Shown: piece by piece, positions 50,843 through 61,600 of the stretch
Numbering within the stretch: position 1 is the stretch's first letter
How the letters are laid out: every line of letters begins with the position of its first letter
Origin: Aurantiochytrium sp. KH105
Taxonomy: Eukaryota; Sar; Bigyra; Thraustochytrida; Thraustochytriidae
Length of the DNA stretch: 64,000 nt
Direction of reading: 5' to 3'
Assembly: GCA_003116975.1 (NCBI GenBank)
Contig: BGKB01000010.1
Coordinates: forward strand, 248,001 to 312,000
The notes under the pieces: model-generated
What the model saw: only the letters and a program-made list of their open reading frames with translations
The model's database searches: none
Told to the model about the DNA's origin: nothing
Program-made: the position numbers and the translations under genes

Positions 50843-51736
50843 CCGTGACGATGTGCGAATCGAGCTCGCTGACCGAACCGGACGCATCGCCTCCACCTCA
50901 AGCCAAAGGTATGCCGCAATAACGAGAATTATGTAGTCCACCAGCATGAACGTGATGGCCGAATTGGCCGTCAGCTCATCCCACAACACCACGAGCGAGC
51001 CACATTGCAGGATACATGCCCAAGCGTACAGGTGCACAAAGAGGCCCACCACCGCCGTAAGCCCGGCGTTCACCATGATTAGATAGTGCGCAAACTCACG
51101 GTCCGGCAACCGTCCGCCTCGCGACTCGTGCGAGCTTGAATCCGCTTCTTTCCATTGTAGACTGCGTGTTCCGTCAAATGGCAACGCCAACGGAGGCGCA
51201 ACAGCTGCAATGCCCACCACCGCCAATACGGTAGGGTCAAACTTGCCGCCGGGCCACGCCGACGCTGTGCCTGGCAGGACCAGCACAATGCCAGTAAGCC
51301 ACATGAGATTGAAAAAAACAATGTTAAAGGCTCGCGAGGCCCCGAGTTCGTATTGCGGCACGCCTCGAGGCACTTCTCGTGGGGCAGAGCGCTGTACAAG
51401 CGCCAAAAAACCTGGCACGGCACCGCAGGCCGCCAGCACAATCGAGAGCAAAGGGACCACCGCGGGTGCGACAGAGGGAACCTGGCATCTGCGACGACTT
51501 GACTCTGCAACAAAGCTCCACAGCGTTGCGCACGTAAACGTAAAGATACTATAGTAAACGGCAACGCCCATTGGGTTTGCAACAGCATCGTTAAAGAATC
51601 GCGTAAACAGCGAGAGCGGATCAGACGGCTGCCGCAGCATAGCATCCTCTTCGAGCCATTTGTACAGATACCAGTGCGTCCACACGATACCCACGACCGC
51701 TAGTGTCGCGTACGCAAGCCACACCGAGCTCTTCAT
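50711..51736 (-). CDS. Polytopic membrane protein, about eight TM spans, unknown function
   Basis: 341 residues from ATG 51736-51734. About eight hydrophobic spans: near 5-25, 57-80, 95-114, 137-155, 167-188, 220-248, 258-282 and 304-325. The loop after span 3 and the one before span 6 are charged. No signature of a known transporter class is evident. Its 3' end is duplicated in tandem just downstream. It lies head-to-head with UreF 441 bases away, so the two could share a promoter. That raises, but does not show, a link to nitrogen or nickel handling. Confidence 0.72.
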   Translation of the reverse strand: MKSSVWLAYATLAVVGIVWTHWYLYKWLEEDAMLRQPSDPLSLFTRFFNDAVANPMGVAVYYSIFTFTCATLWSFVAESSRRRCQVPSVAPAVVPLLSIVLAACGAVPGFLALVQRSAPREVPRGVPQYELGASRAFNIVFFNLMWLTGIVLVLPGTASAWPGGKFDPTVLAVVGIAAVAPPLALPFDGTRSLQWKEADSSSHESRGGRLPDREFAHYLIMVNAGLTAVVGLFVHLYAWACILQCGSLVVLWDELTANSAITFMLVDYIILVIAAYLWLEVEAMRPVRSASSIRTSSREGPLQWRDLLSVTIFGPICHFSIAFASREYGLFQLDSLQLKSV

Positions 51737-52177
51737 CGTTCTTATTGCGTGTAAAACGCCCCGTCGCCACGGTGGCCTCCTCTGTCTCCGTCTGCGTCTT
51801 CGTGTGCGTCTCTTGCACTTTCAACCCTGACCTCGGGAGACGACCGCTCGCGGCCCAGATTCGCGCTCTGTCAGCAGGCCTCTGCCCGCCGCCGCTGCGC
51901 AGTCGACCTGCCCAAAGCCGCTCTGCCGCCGTGCTCCGGGCAGCGCACGCGGCCGTGCTCGCGCGTGCACGCTTTGCTTTGGGCGACTTTGGGTGTGAAA
52001 AAGGGTTCTACAGTATGATAGCAAAACTAGGACTCGAGGAGTCGACGCGGGCGAGGGCCGAGAGCTGCAGCGCAGCCGCGCAATTCTGCGCTCTCGGCAC
52101 GCCTGTCGCGCCGCCGAGATCTTGTTGTCCCAGTTGTTGTCCTTGTTGTTATTCTTCGCGGCGGTTGGTGCGCCACC
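51737..52177. other. Divergent promoter region, membrane protein / UreF
   Basis: 441 bases between head-to-head genes. Nothing coding is supported, though the plus frame stays open for a long way before UreF. The UreF leader ends in GCCACC directly before its ATG. Confidence 0.5.
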
Positions 52178-52990
52178 ATGGGCGGCGTAGACGCCGAGTG
52201 CATGGCCTGGACCATTATCGACAGCGGCCTTCCGACCGGCGGGTTTGCGCACTCGCTGGGGCTCGAGGCCGCCGCGGCATCGGGCCACGTCCTCGGCAGG
52301 AAAGGCGAAGGTGTCCGCGCAGCCCCAGGCGGCGCCCGAGGCCATTGCGAAGCAGCCACATGGGCAGCGACCGAGGCACGCCCAGATGCAGTCGCCTCTA
52401 CGAGAGACGCCCCCATGGACCTTCCGACCTACGTGGATGCGCAAATTACTTCGCTTGCCGCCTTGGAGCTTCCTTTCGTGTTTGAGGCCCATGCCAGCAC
52501 TGATACTGACGCTTGGAAAAGACTCGATGCGCTCCTGCAAGCCCAACTCGTCTCGAATCCGATCGCACGGCGCGCTTCTGCAACGCAGGGAGCAGCCTTC
52601 CTGCGTGTGGCTGCGACAGGGCTCGCATCCAACACAGACATGCTCGCCAGAATCGAGGCAATGCGCACGGCAGTCTCCAAGGGCGAAGCTGCAGGTTTGC
52701 TTGCGCCAGTCTTTGGCCAAGTCTTGGCCATGCTTGGCGTTGATGCGCGCAAGGCCCAGAAAATGTATCTCTTTATTGCGCTGCGCGACATGCTTTCGGC
52801 CGCGAAGCGTCTCGCGCTCATTGGGCCCATGGCCGCCGTTCGAGTCCAGAGTAATCTCAGTGCTCGCGTCGAATCGCTTGCGGCACGGTACCAAGATCGT
52901 CCTGTCTCGGACGCGCACCAAACCTTTATGCTCGGTGACATTCTCCACTCCACGCACGATAACCTCTTTCGCCGCTTGTTTTTATCCTAA
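52178..52990 (+). CDS. ureF: Urease accessory protein UreF
   Basis: 270 residues; the ATG at 52178 has an ideal context (GCCACC before, G after). UreF joins UreD and UreG in the complex that delivers nickel and activates urease in the cytosol. The all-helical protein opens with DSGLPTGGFAHSLGLEAA, the standard UreF signature (residues about 15-32). Later segments LNPIARRAS-like (SNPIARRAS), NTDMLARIEAM, GQVLAMLGVD, LRDMLSAAKRLALIGP and the His/Asp-rich closing region DAHQTFMLGDILHSTHD fit the family. A less conserved insert at about 40-75 is acidic/Ala-rich. No signal peptide. UreD follows 475 bases downstream on the same strand. Catalytic urease and UreG are not in this window. Confidence 0.93.
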   Translation: MGGVDAECMAWTIIDSGLPTGGFAHSLGLEAAAASGHVLGRKGEGVRAAPGGARGHCEAATWAATEARPDAVASTRDAPMDLPTYVDAQITSLAALELPFVFEAHASTDTDAWKRLDALLQAQLVSNPIARRASATQGAAFLRVAATGLASNTDMLARIEAMRTAVSKGEAAGLLAPVFGQVLAMLGVDARKAQKMYLFIALRDMLSAAKRLALIGPMAAVRVQSNLSARVESLAARYQDRPVSDAHQTFMLGDILHSTHDNLFRRLFLS

Positions 52991-53465
52991 AGAAAACCTC
53001 TTCATCCCTACAAAAAAATGGTCCATGGGCAGCAACACCTCGGCCTTTACTTGCTGGTTGGCTAACTATTTCAGATTTGCGCGAGCACTGTCTTGCTCGC
53101 TCAAGATCGTGCTCAATAGGGAAAAGCAAGCGTGACACGACAAGCGCCAAAAGGCCGGCGTTTCAGAAATCGACTTCGAGTAGACGCTACTCGGTCTCCT
53201 TCTTTTAGCCCAGCGTCTCTTGCGCTAGCCCAATGTCTCTTGCGCCAAAACATCAGCCGCCGTCTTTGAAGCTTACGTCTTTCCGCCCGCTGTTGACTCC
53301 AAGGCCCATACTTTGGGCGGCCTTGTTATGCACACCAAAACCCCTCAGAAGGTGCCTGGTGCAGCACGCGCTACGAGGCAAGGTTTGCAGTGCTGCTACG
53401 ACGCGGCGCGGAGGGAACGCATAGGTGGTAGGGGCGGCGCGTGCGGAGCGCAAGGACACGACGGC
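52991..53465. other. Spacer between UreF and UreD
   Basis: 475 bases holding the UreF 3' and UreD 5' flanks. The UreD frame stays open upstream to an ATG at 53328, so its start may be earlier than chosen. Confidence 0.5.
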
Positions 53466-54272
53466 ATGGGCGAGCAGGTGGAACTGGACGGACGGCTAGC
53501 GGTAGAGTATGTCGGCAACGTGTCAGAGGTGACCTCACGCTATGCGCGATACCCATTGCGGTTCATGTTTCTGCCGTGCCAGGGAGACTTGGGCGCCGCC
53601 TGGGTCTTCACCATCACGTACGGAGGAGGTTTCGTGTCAGGGGACAAGGTCGCCTTCTCGACGAGCGTGGGGCCCGACGCAACCTGCGTGCTCACCACGC
53701 AAGCCTCAACAAAGTCATACAAGAAAAAATCTGAACATGCTACTGCGTATCAAGAGACCCGAAACACTATTTCTACAGGGGGCTTGCTCATTCTCGCACC
53801 CGATGCCGTGGCATGCTTCACAAACTCGCGTTTCCGCCAGCTACAGCGCTTCCACCTCGAAGCAGGCGCCTCGCTCGTTTTTGTCGACTGGGTCACCTGC
53901 GGTCGCGCACACGAATTTTGGGACATGGATCTCTACAGCAATCGTACAGAGATCTTTCTCGACGGCAAACCTATTCTCGTTGAGGACATGCGTCTCGAGG
54001 CCGGCGTCGCAAAGCAAATGGGCAAAGTGAGTGTCTTTGCGACGGTTGTCATCGTTGGCGCTAGAGCCCTGTCCGCGCTCAAACCACCAGCCCCGATGGC
54101 CGACGTGGAGGAGGCAACCCAGGTCGTCGTTGCGACCGCAGAGCTGCCTGGGGGCGTCGGATTTGTTACGCGACTCGCAGGCGTCGGCGTCGAGCAAATC
54201 ACGCGAGTCCTCGCCAAAATGCTTGACCCCCTCAACAAAGACCTTGGCGGCAACCCCTATCGTTCGCAGTGA
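53466..54272 (+). CDS. ureD: Urease accessory protein UreD (UreH)
   Basis: 268 residues from ATG 53466. UreD is the scaffold that binds urease apoprotein and the UreF-UreG complex during nickel insertion. Landmarks in order: GRLAVEYVGNVSEVTSRYARYPLR at the start; TYGGGFVSGDKVAFSTSVG; TTQASTKSYKK; LLILAPDAVACFTNSRFRQ; SLVFVDWVTCGRAHEFWDMD; LGGNPYRSQ at the end. These match plant and bacterial UreD closely. I chose 53466 because family members begin just before the GxVxVExV segment. A longer form from ATG 53328 adds 46 residues with no family counterpart. The last 16 bases overlap the 3' end of the convergent gene at 54257-55600. Confidence 0.93.
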   Translation: MGEQVELDGRLAVEYVGNVSEVTSRYARYPLRFMFLPCQGDLGAAWVFTITYGGGFVSGDKVAFSTSVGPDATCVLTTQASTKSYKKKSEHATAYQETRNTISTGGLLILAPDAVACFTNSRFRQLQRFHLEAGASLVFVDWVTCGRAHEFWDMDLYSNRTEIFLDGKPILVEDMRLEAGVAKQMGKVSVFATVVIVGARALSALKPPAPMADVEEATQVVVATAELPGGVGFVTRLAGVGVEQITRVLAKMLDPLNKDLGGNPYRSQ

Positions 54273-55600
54273 GCCGGCGCAGTGTGGACAGCGAGCAGAC
54301 GCTGGGCCTCTCGACTCCACGCCTCCACAGTCGGGTCCACGTCGAATGTCCACGCTGCTTGCTTTATAGTAATGAGACATCCGCTCTCGTAAAAGAGCGT
54401 CTTCAGTGAGTCTCGAGATTCATCAAAACTCGAGGCCGGCTCCAGCAGCGTCGAGCTCTTTGCCGAGCTCGCCGACATGTCTATCACAGGCCGCGCCGCA
54501 GCCCGCAGCCCGTTCACAATCGACATGAGTCCGTATTGCAGAATATTTAAGGTTTCTGAAAAGTTGCGCATCGCCGCGAGCACACACTTGACATAAAGTT
54601 CAAAGTCCCACTTGCATCCCGGGCACACCAGCATTGTATTGGCGAGCGCATTCAAGGCGCGCGCTTGAACCGATCCGGCAAGAGCGTAGTTTTGCATGTT
54701 GTCCAGGGTTGATTCAACAGCAATAGTAAAGTCTCCCACGTCTAAACATCCTCCACACTGTATCGCTGGCGTCACCGCCCCCGGTGCCGCCGCAAATTCG
54801 TGCGCAAGGTTTGCCACGGCCCCGAGCGCCGCCTCGACAAGGAAACGGTCATCGTTCAGATCAGTACTGTGCAGCGCTTCTGCGGCAAACCGGTAACACC
54901 CCTTTCCTGTCAGGACTTGGCGCACTCGCTCGATACATGCTAAATTCGTTGCCGCGCGCAAACCCTCGCGCTGTAAGACGCGATCGCGCGGGAAGTGCTC
55001 AAGAACAAAGCTTATCAGAAGAGCTGCGCCCATATCTTCGCGCAGAGCATTCATCTCGAGCTGCGTCAACGTTGAGGCCGTACTCAGGTCCATGATGGCA
55101 TGCGTCACGACTCGCAAGAGCGGAACGTTTACGAGGTACTTGCCCACTGCGCCAGCGCGTAGAATACCGCCCCACGTCAGGTCGATGTGCACTTCGTGCG
55201 AACGCGCGGTTCTTGCGAGCTTGACCTTGTCGAGCTCCATTCTTCGCGCAGCCTCGGCCTTGACAAGCCATTGCCGGGTCTTTTCTGCCGCAATGCGCAC
55301 TGCCGAGGCTGGCGCTCGCTCGTCTTCGATCGCAGAATCAAGATCCTGCAAGAGCTTCTGCAGCACTTCGGCCTGGTGTCGCTCCTTTTCCAGCTCTGCC
55401 TTTTCACGAGCTTCCGCTGCTTTGCCGTGGGAGTCGTCGTCCGTCTCGCCGACCTTGTTCTCGTCCTCTGCTGCATCATTTCCCCCGTCCCCGGCGACCG
55501 CCTTCGCCTCAACCTCGGCTTCCTCCTCCTCCTCCTCCTCCTCCTTCTGCAGCTCCTCCTCCATGGACTCTCCCTCCGCCTCCACCTCCTCCATCTCCAT
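54257..55600 (-). CDS. Armadillo-like repeat protein with acidic N-terminus
   Basis: 447 residues from ATG 55600-55598. An extremely acidic, Glu-rich N-terminus (about 1-55) leads into a charged coiled-coil-like helix (about 60-130), then a helical solenoid with ARM/HEAT-like pairs: LREDMGAALLISFVLEHF, LRAATNLACIERV, VEAALGAVANLAHEF, ARALNALANTMLVC and LQYGLMSIVNGLR. Such repeats bind protein partners; I do not recognise the subfamily and no catalytic site is visible. Likely cytosolic. The gene converges on UreD and its last 16 bases overlap the UreD coding sequence. It is divergent from the nucleoporin gene with a 623-base gap. Confidence 0.75.
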   Translation of the reverse strand: MEMEEVEAEGESMEEELQKEEEEEEEEAEVEAKAVAGDGGNDAAEDENKVGETDDDSHGKAAEAREKAELEKERHQAEVLQKLLQDLDSAIEDERAPASAVRIAAEKTRQWLVKAEAARRMELDKVKLARTARSHEVHIDLTWGGILRAGAVGKYLVNVPLLRVVTHAIMDLSTASTLTQLEMNALREDMGAALLISFVLEHFPRDRVLQREGLRAATNLACIERVRQVLTGKGCYRFAAEALHSTDLNDDRFLVEAALGAVANLAHEFAAAPGAVTPAIQCGGCLDVGDFTIAVESTLDNMQNYALAGSVQARALNALANTMLVCPGCKWDFELYVKCVLAAMRNFSETLNILQYGLMSIVNGLRAAARPVIDMSASSAKSSTLLEPASSFDESRDSLKTLFYESGCLITIKQAAWTFDVDPTVEAWSREAQRLLAVHTAPAHCER

Positions 55601-56223
55601 CGCCTCGGCCTTCTCGCGCGGCGCGTACGCCCCTCGAGCGAGTGCAACACTGCGCGACGATTGTGAGACGAGTCGAGTCGAGTCGAGCGAGGTCGGTCAA
55701 GCCTGACCCTCGTCGGGGCGCGGCGCATAACGGCCGCGGCGGCCGGCTTCCGGCGCCCGGGCGCGCCGAAGTCACGCTAGCCCAGGCCAAAAAAAATCTT
55801 CATAATGGAAACCAAAGCAAAGCCACGAGCCGCAGGCGACTGGAGCGGCGGCGAAGCGAGCGCGGCCGCGCCCGGAGCGCGAGAGGCTCGCGCGCGGGCG
55901 GAGAGCAGCGCAGCGCAGCGCGCGCGGCGAGCGGCAGGGCCGCCGTAGCCCCCACCCCCCCGGCACAGGCCGCGCGGCGCGGCGCAAGCGGCGGCGGAAG
56001 CGACGAGGAGATTTTGAAAACGCGCTTCTGGTGGCCGCCGCGACAGTTTGACTCACGGTCGCCAAGCTCGCTCGCGCGGGAGGCAGACGCGCCAGAGCGC
56101 AGGCGCGAGCGCGAGCTAGCGAGGAAGGGGGCACAGGGAGGAGCAGGCGGAGGAGGAAATCAAGCTAGGCTTGTTTGTCTGTGCGTGAGTGCTTAGGATA
56201 GCTGGCACGTAGAGAAAAGCATC
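55601..56223. other. Divergent promoter region, armadillo-like gene / nucleoporin
   Basis: 623 bases, GC-rich, with an (AGTCG)n-type run at about 55669-55694 directly upstream of the armadillo-like gene. No coding sequence supported. Confidence 0.5.
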
Positions 56224-58613
56224 ATGTTCTCGAACGCGGCCACGCCGCAGCAAGGCAACCAGGGAGGTGGTCTCTTTGGCAACCAGACGCCGGCAAACAG
56301 CGGAGGTGGTCTTTTTGGCGCGCAGACGCCACAGCAAGGCAACAATAACAGCGGCGGCCTTTTTGGCGGCGGGGCCTCGACAAGTCTCTTTGGAGCCCAA
56401 ACTCCGCAGCAGCAACCGCAACAGAGTGGCAGCCTCTTTGGCTCGACATCCAATACCAGCAGTGGCGGTCTCTTTGGCTCGCAAACGCCCCAACAGCAGC
56501 AGCAGCAGCCACAACAACAACAACAACAACAACAAGGTGGGGGTCTCTTTGGCGGTAGTAATACCGGAATGTTTGGTTCCTCAGCAGCAACGACCACAAC
56601 CATGACGGCGCCTGGGGGCTCCACGTCGACTGCAGGGGGCCCCTTTGGAAGCGGGTCCCAGGCACAGGGTCAGCAAATGCAGCAGCAGCAACAGCAACAG
56701 CTCGTTCCTTCCAGCACGGCAGATCCCACAACCGAAAGCTCGCGAGCACTCATTGACAAAACGCTGCAAGGCGTGCGTCGCTTCAGCGACGTCCTGAGCG
56801 AACTCAAAGACTGGATCCGCGATCTCGATCATGTTGTGCGTGTTTCCTCGGGCCACGAAGAAGAGTGCGAAAACTTCATCGAGACCCTACGAAGCAAGTT
56901 TGTTCCCCGTTGCGCTCAACTTTTGCAGCATCCGCCAAGGAACTCTAGCGAAAAGGTCACCGTCTCCAACTTGGATCGCAACGCTGTTGATGTTGTTCTG
57001 ATTCTTCGACTTGCAGAGGAACTCGAGCTTTCCGAGCTGGAGGCTCTCAATCTCTGGGATTGCGCGGCGCGCTTCCCGGAACTCCCAGCTGAGGTCGATT
57101 TTCTGCCCTCGAGCACCGACACCTTTTCCGTCGCTGTCGAGCTCTTTTACTACAAACGCGACCTCGAACTGGTCCTCTTGCTCGACCTCATCCGGTGCCA
57201 CTCGGCCAAACCTGGTAGTAACGTCAATGTAGACCTCGCCCGAGGCATCGTCGACGAGCTCCTTGTGAACCACAAGCTCGGCGAGCTCATGATTCGACGC
57301 GTTCGAGGACACAACGAACGAATTGCAGCGATCCTTGCGCCGCAGCACCGCAACATGGCTAGTCTTTCAATTCAAACCAGCGCACTGCAACTCGAGCGCC
57401 GCCGTCTTGCCGACGCAGTCTTCATTCTTCTCATCGGAACTTTTGCCACAGACGAGGAGACGCTCGCACTCTTCGCCATTGTGCGAGACATGTCAAATCG
57501 CTGGCTTGACGTGCACGAGGTTGCCGCGAATGAGCAAGAGGCCATGTCTTCATACGAGTCTCACTTGGTCCTCGTGCTCGCCTTGGCTTCGGCGCTCGAC
57601 CGCACGGATGCGCTCTATGATCGCACCTTGGCGCGAATGCAGAACAAGCCGGTGAGGTCAGAGTCTCTTAACTTTATCGAGGCATGCGAACGCGAAGTCG
57701 AAAGTAATGTGAGCGACGCAGAGTCACAAAGCGGATCATTTGCGCAACCTAACAGCACGCGCGGCTCGTCGAACACTGCAGGAAGCACGAAATGGAAGCA
57801 TCAGGGCGTCCACGGCGTCGTGACTCTTTTCTGGGCCTCTTTCATTGGTGATTTGCGTCCCGAAGACTTTCCACGCTCTTCGCTTGCCTCCAAACAGCAC
57901 CGAAATGACGTGCTCAACCAAGGCTACAAGTTGCGTGGCCTCGCTTATTTGCGTGGCCTCGTACGTAGCGCAGAGTTTTTGCAAGACGAACTTCGCGACA
58001 GCTACATGAGCATTCTCACAATTTTTGTTCAAAAGCTTGTTACGGCCAACGTCGAGACGGTGCTCGGCACCGAAATGCTAGTCGATCTCTACACCACCAA
58101 CTCCCGCGAAGCTCTGCGGGCACACGAGGAAAGATCAAATTATGCCGGCGCGAACTCCACGACCGGGGGTGTCTTGCCCCATCACGGTCAATCCATGCTG
58201 GCGGGAGCACATGGGCACGGGCCTCATCACAACATGCGCGGCCCTGGTGGCGTTTCGTCAAAGTCACTCGTCTCCGACAAAGACGCATCCCCAGACACTC
58301 TTGAGGATCTCTTGGGCCTCTTACGTGCACTTCGCGTGCTCGAGCCGGAGGACGGTGCAAGTCTTTGGCAGAGCCAAGATACCCTCAGGGAGTTTCTATA
58401 TTCTGTCGAGCGTGTTGTGGACCAGGATAACGACCCGACGTCCCTGTACGTGTCCTATTTGGGATTCCTCGGTAGTCTTGCGAAATCAAGGCAAGACGTC
58501 GACTTTCTATTGCATCGTCGCTACAACAGATCCACCAGCATGTCCTCCCCGTTGCTTGACTTTGGCATGCTCTTTGACGTTTTGCGGCAATTTCTTAGTG
58601 AGATGCAGGCTCA

Positions 58614-58644
<31 letters not shown>

Positions 58645-61600
58645 CCCTTTTCGGATGCTCTCGTCGCGCAGCAAGGCCACCAACACTACATGCACCAGCA
58701 ACAAGCTCATCAGGGCTACCCATACCAGCATGCCTCGCAGGCAGTTTCCCTCGTGCAGGAAATCATGCCGCTCGCGGATCAGCTTGTCCTTACATGCTGG
58801 CTGGAGGCCCTGTGCTCTTGCCTCGCCTTCGTGTCTCCGAGCGAGGTTTTCGGTGACACACCAGTCGAGGAGTTCATTAGCATAGCAGTTGCCATGCTTC
58901 GATGCCGACTCGAACCGGCCCTCAAGGGCCAGCTCGTCCGCGCGCTCTCTCTTATGGCGGTTCAGCTCCCAAAGGATCGCAACCTCTGGAGTCGACTCGA
59001 AGGGGACTCTTCCGGAGCCGCGGCGGACCAGTCGGTCGTTTCCCACCCAATGAATGGGTTTGGAAGCACTTCTATGCTGTCGCAGGGCGGCCAAGCCTTG
59101 CAGTCGGGTTACGGTGCCCCCGCAGGATTCTTTGATGGTGGGCCCACCATGATGGAAGCCATCAGACTTGACCTCAATCACAGTGAGGCTGTCAACAATG
59201 TGTATCCGCTCACGGCCAACTATCTGGAACTCATTTGGAAGCTTCTCCGTGATGTGCAGGATGATGATTATCGCTACTTGGAGGCTCGGACCAATGAGAC
59301 TGCCCCCGAGGCAGCATCGCCAGCTAAAGGGCCTATGCAGACGTCCTTTAATGGGGGCAACAACGCCTTTTCTTCAAACGCGCAAGGCGCGCAGCCCTCT
59401 ACTCCTCCCAAGGTAGGTCTTCTTCCATACCTCGAGTATGTTCTATTCGAAGTTTTCCTCAAGCTCGATCACCGCAAATTTCGCGACTCTGGAGAGAAAT
59501 GGCGTTTGGCAGCGGGCTGCTTGCGCATTTTCGTGCAAATCCTCGAGGAGTACACGGTCGACAGCGAATCTGCGAGAAATGACTTTGCCGCCTCTCAGAC
59601 ATATAGCACTGGGTTCTGGGTTATGGCCAAGCTTCTCGAGGGGAGTGCTTTCTTTCGCCAGCTTGTCGACCTCTTGCAAGAGGCCGGGGGAGAAGAGGGC
59701 GTGCGCGCACGCCGCGAGAGCACTTCAACTGTAGACTTGCAACAGTATGCCAGCGCCATGGACTCGTACTTGCACGATGCGAGCGCTGCTAGCTTGCAGC
59801 AGCAGCAACAGCAAATGTCGCATCAGCAGCAGGGCCCATTCTTGCTTCACCAACAATTGCAACAACAACAGACAGCTGCTGGGAGCCAGGGTAAAAAACC
59901 ATGGTTCGTCGTCTCTTCCCATCGGGCCAACGTTGATGTGCGCAACTCAAGTGTATCACAGGGCGATGCATCTGGCGCACCCTTTGGCATGTCGCTCATG
60001 CGGCCGAGCGGCGCGAGCTCCACGTTGCCGGCGTACGATGGTGGACGATTCGCCTCGTGGCTTTCCCAGCCGCACGCGGCCGGTTGGGCGTCCGCCCTAC
60101 GGGTTGCAGGGACGAGGCCCGTACGGTCGGGGGACCCGGACTCTCCGCTACTCCCATTTTACGAGCAGGTCGAGGGTAAATGGTATGGCTGGGACGACGG
60201 AGATCTTGGCGGGCGTTGGCGCGAACACACGGTGCGCCTTGCACTGCGGCTGCTCAAGCAAGTGTCTGAGCGAGAAAGCTGGTTTTTTGAGGGTATCCAT
60301 GCTTCGGATGTTTCCCTCGAGAGCCGCCTCGAGCGTCTGCATCGGCTCTTTACGCACCAACAAGACCGTCTGCCCACGGTCGCTGCCTTTTGCGGCTATC
60401 CATACTCTGCGGAAATGCGTCTCAACGCGATCGAGCTCGTCTTTCGCCTCTCTGAGCAGTCACCGACGGGTTCGGTCGTCAAGACCTTGCGTAGACATGG
60501 GGAGCTGCTCGTGCGCAACTTAACGCTCTGCTTTACGGATCAGTTCAATGGACTCGACGATCCGGACCGCAAGGTGACCAATTTCAATCCGAATGCCGCG
60601 ACTCCAATCGATGACAGCCCCTTCCGCGTGAATGCGAACACGAATGTGAACGCGAAAGTCGATGTAATGGACCTCGACGTTGCAGCGAATGCCAAGATGC
60701 GCAAGCGCATTCTTCTTTTGCTCATCCAAGGCCTAACGCCCTCGCGCGGCAACGTCTCGGAGCTCGTGCTTGGCCTCGATGAGATTTCCACGCGTAATGC
60801 TCCAGTGGAGTCGATCGATCTGCGACCGGGACGGCGATGCTGCCTGAACGCTGTGCTTGATGCGCTCGACGATCTGGACAACGAATTTCCTGCTGACACT
60901 ACCCAAGCCAGTCTCATGGAACTCATGTACCGACTGGTGCTGCTCCTTTGCCATCGACGACCTACCGAGATCGCTCTCTCATACGGGCTTAATGCGCAGC
61001 GCGACAACTTTTGGCTCCGCCATTTCCAGCGTGTGGCCACGGAGGGACCGCGAAGCGATGACCCGCGAAATGTGCAATGCGTGGCGTGGGTGATGAACGG
61101 CGTGTACCTGGATTTGCGCATCGCCCGGGCGCAAATCTTGCCCGTTGTGTCTCTCAACAAGATCCTCCCGCACCTCTTTTCTGGAAGTCTCATTCGTGGT
61201 GAAATGGACGAGGCGGACGCGCGCATTCGCGAAGTTCTATTGGCTCTGAAGGGTGCGTTTTCTCCTGATGCTGCACTCTCGTCTCACCTTCCCGATCTGG
61301 TGCGCCAATTGCAACAAGATGCGCAAGCCGCACAGTCTCTCTGGATTCCGTTCCAGGACTACTATGGACTGACTCTCCACAAGGTGAACGAGTCGATCAT
61401 CCGGAGCGCCGTCAAGAGCGAGCACGATGAGGCACTTTTATGGGCCGAAAGCAGGAACCGTGCGATTGACCTCTTGGCCGCACGCGCAGAGGTTGTGGCA
61501 TCGTGGCGTGCCATCGTACAGCTCGCCTTTGTGGACTGCCGCGAGGACCTGATTCGCAGCTGCGCGCCCGGGCGAGGTGATCAAGAGCTCCTTGTGCAGT

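Noticed and set aside
53328-53465. Longer UreD start at ATG 53328
   Set aside because: The extra 46 residues are Arg/Gly/Cys-rich without a counterpart in UreD proteins. Kept only as an alternative.
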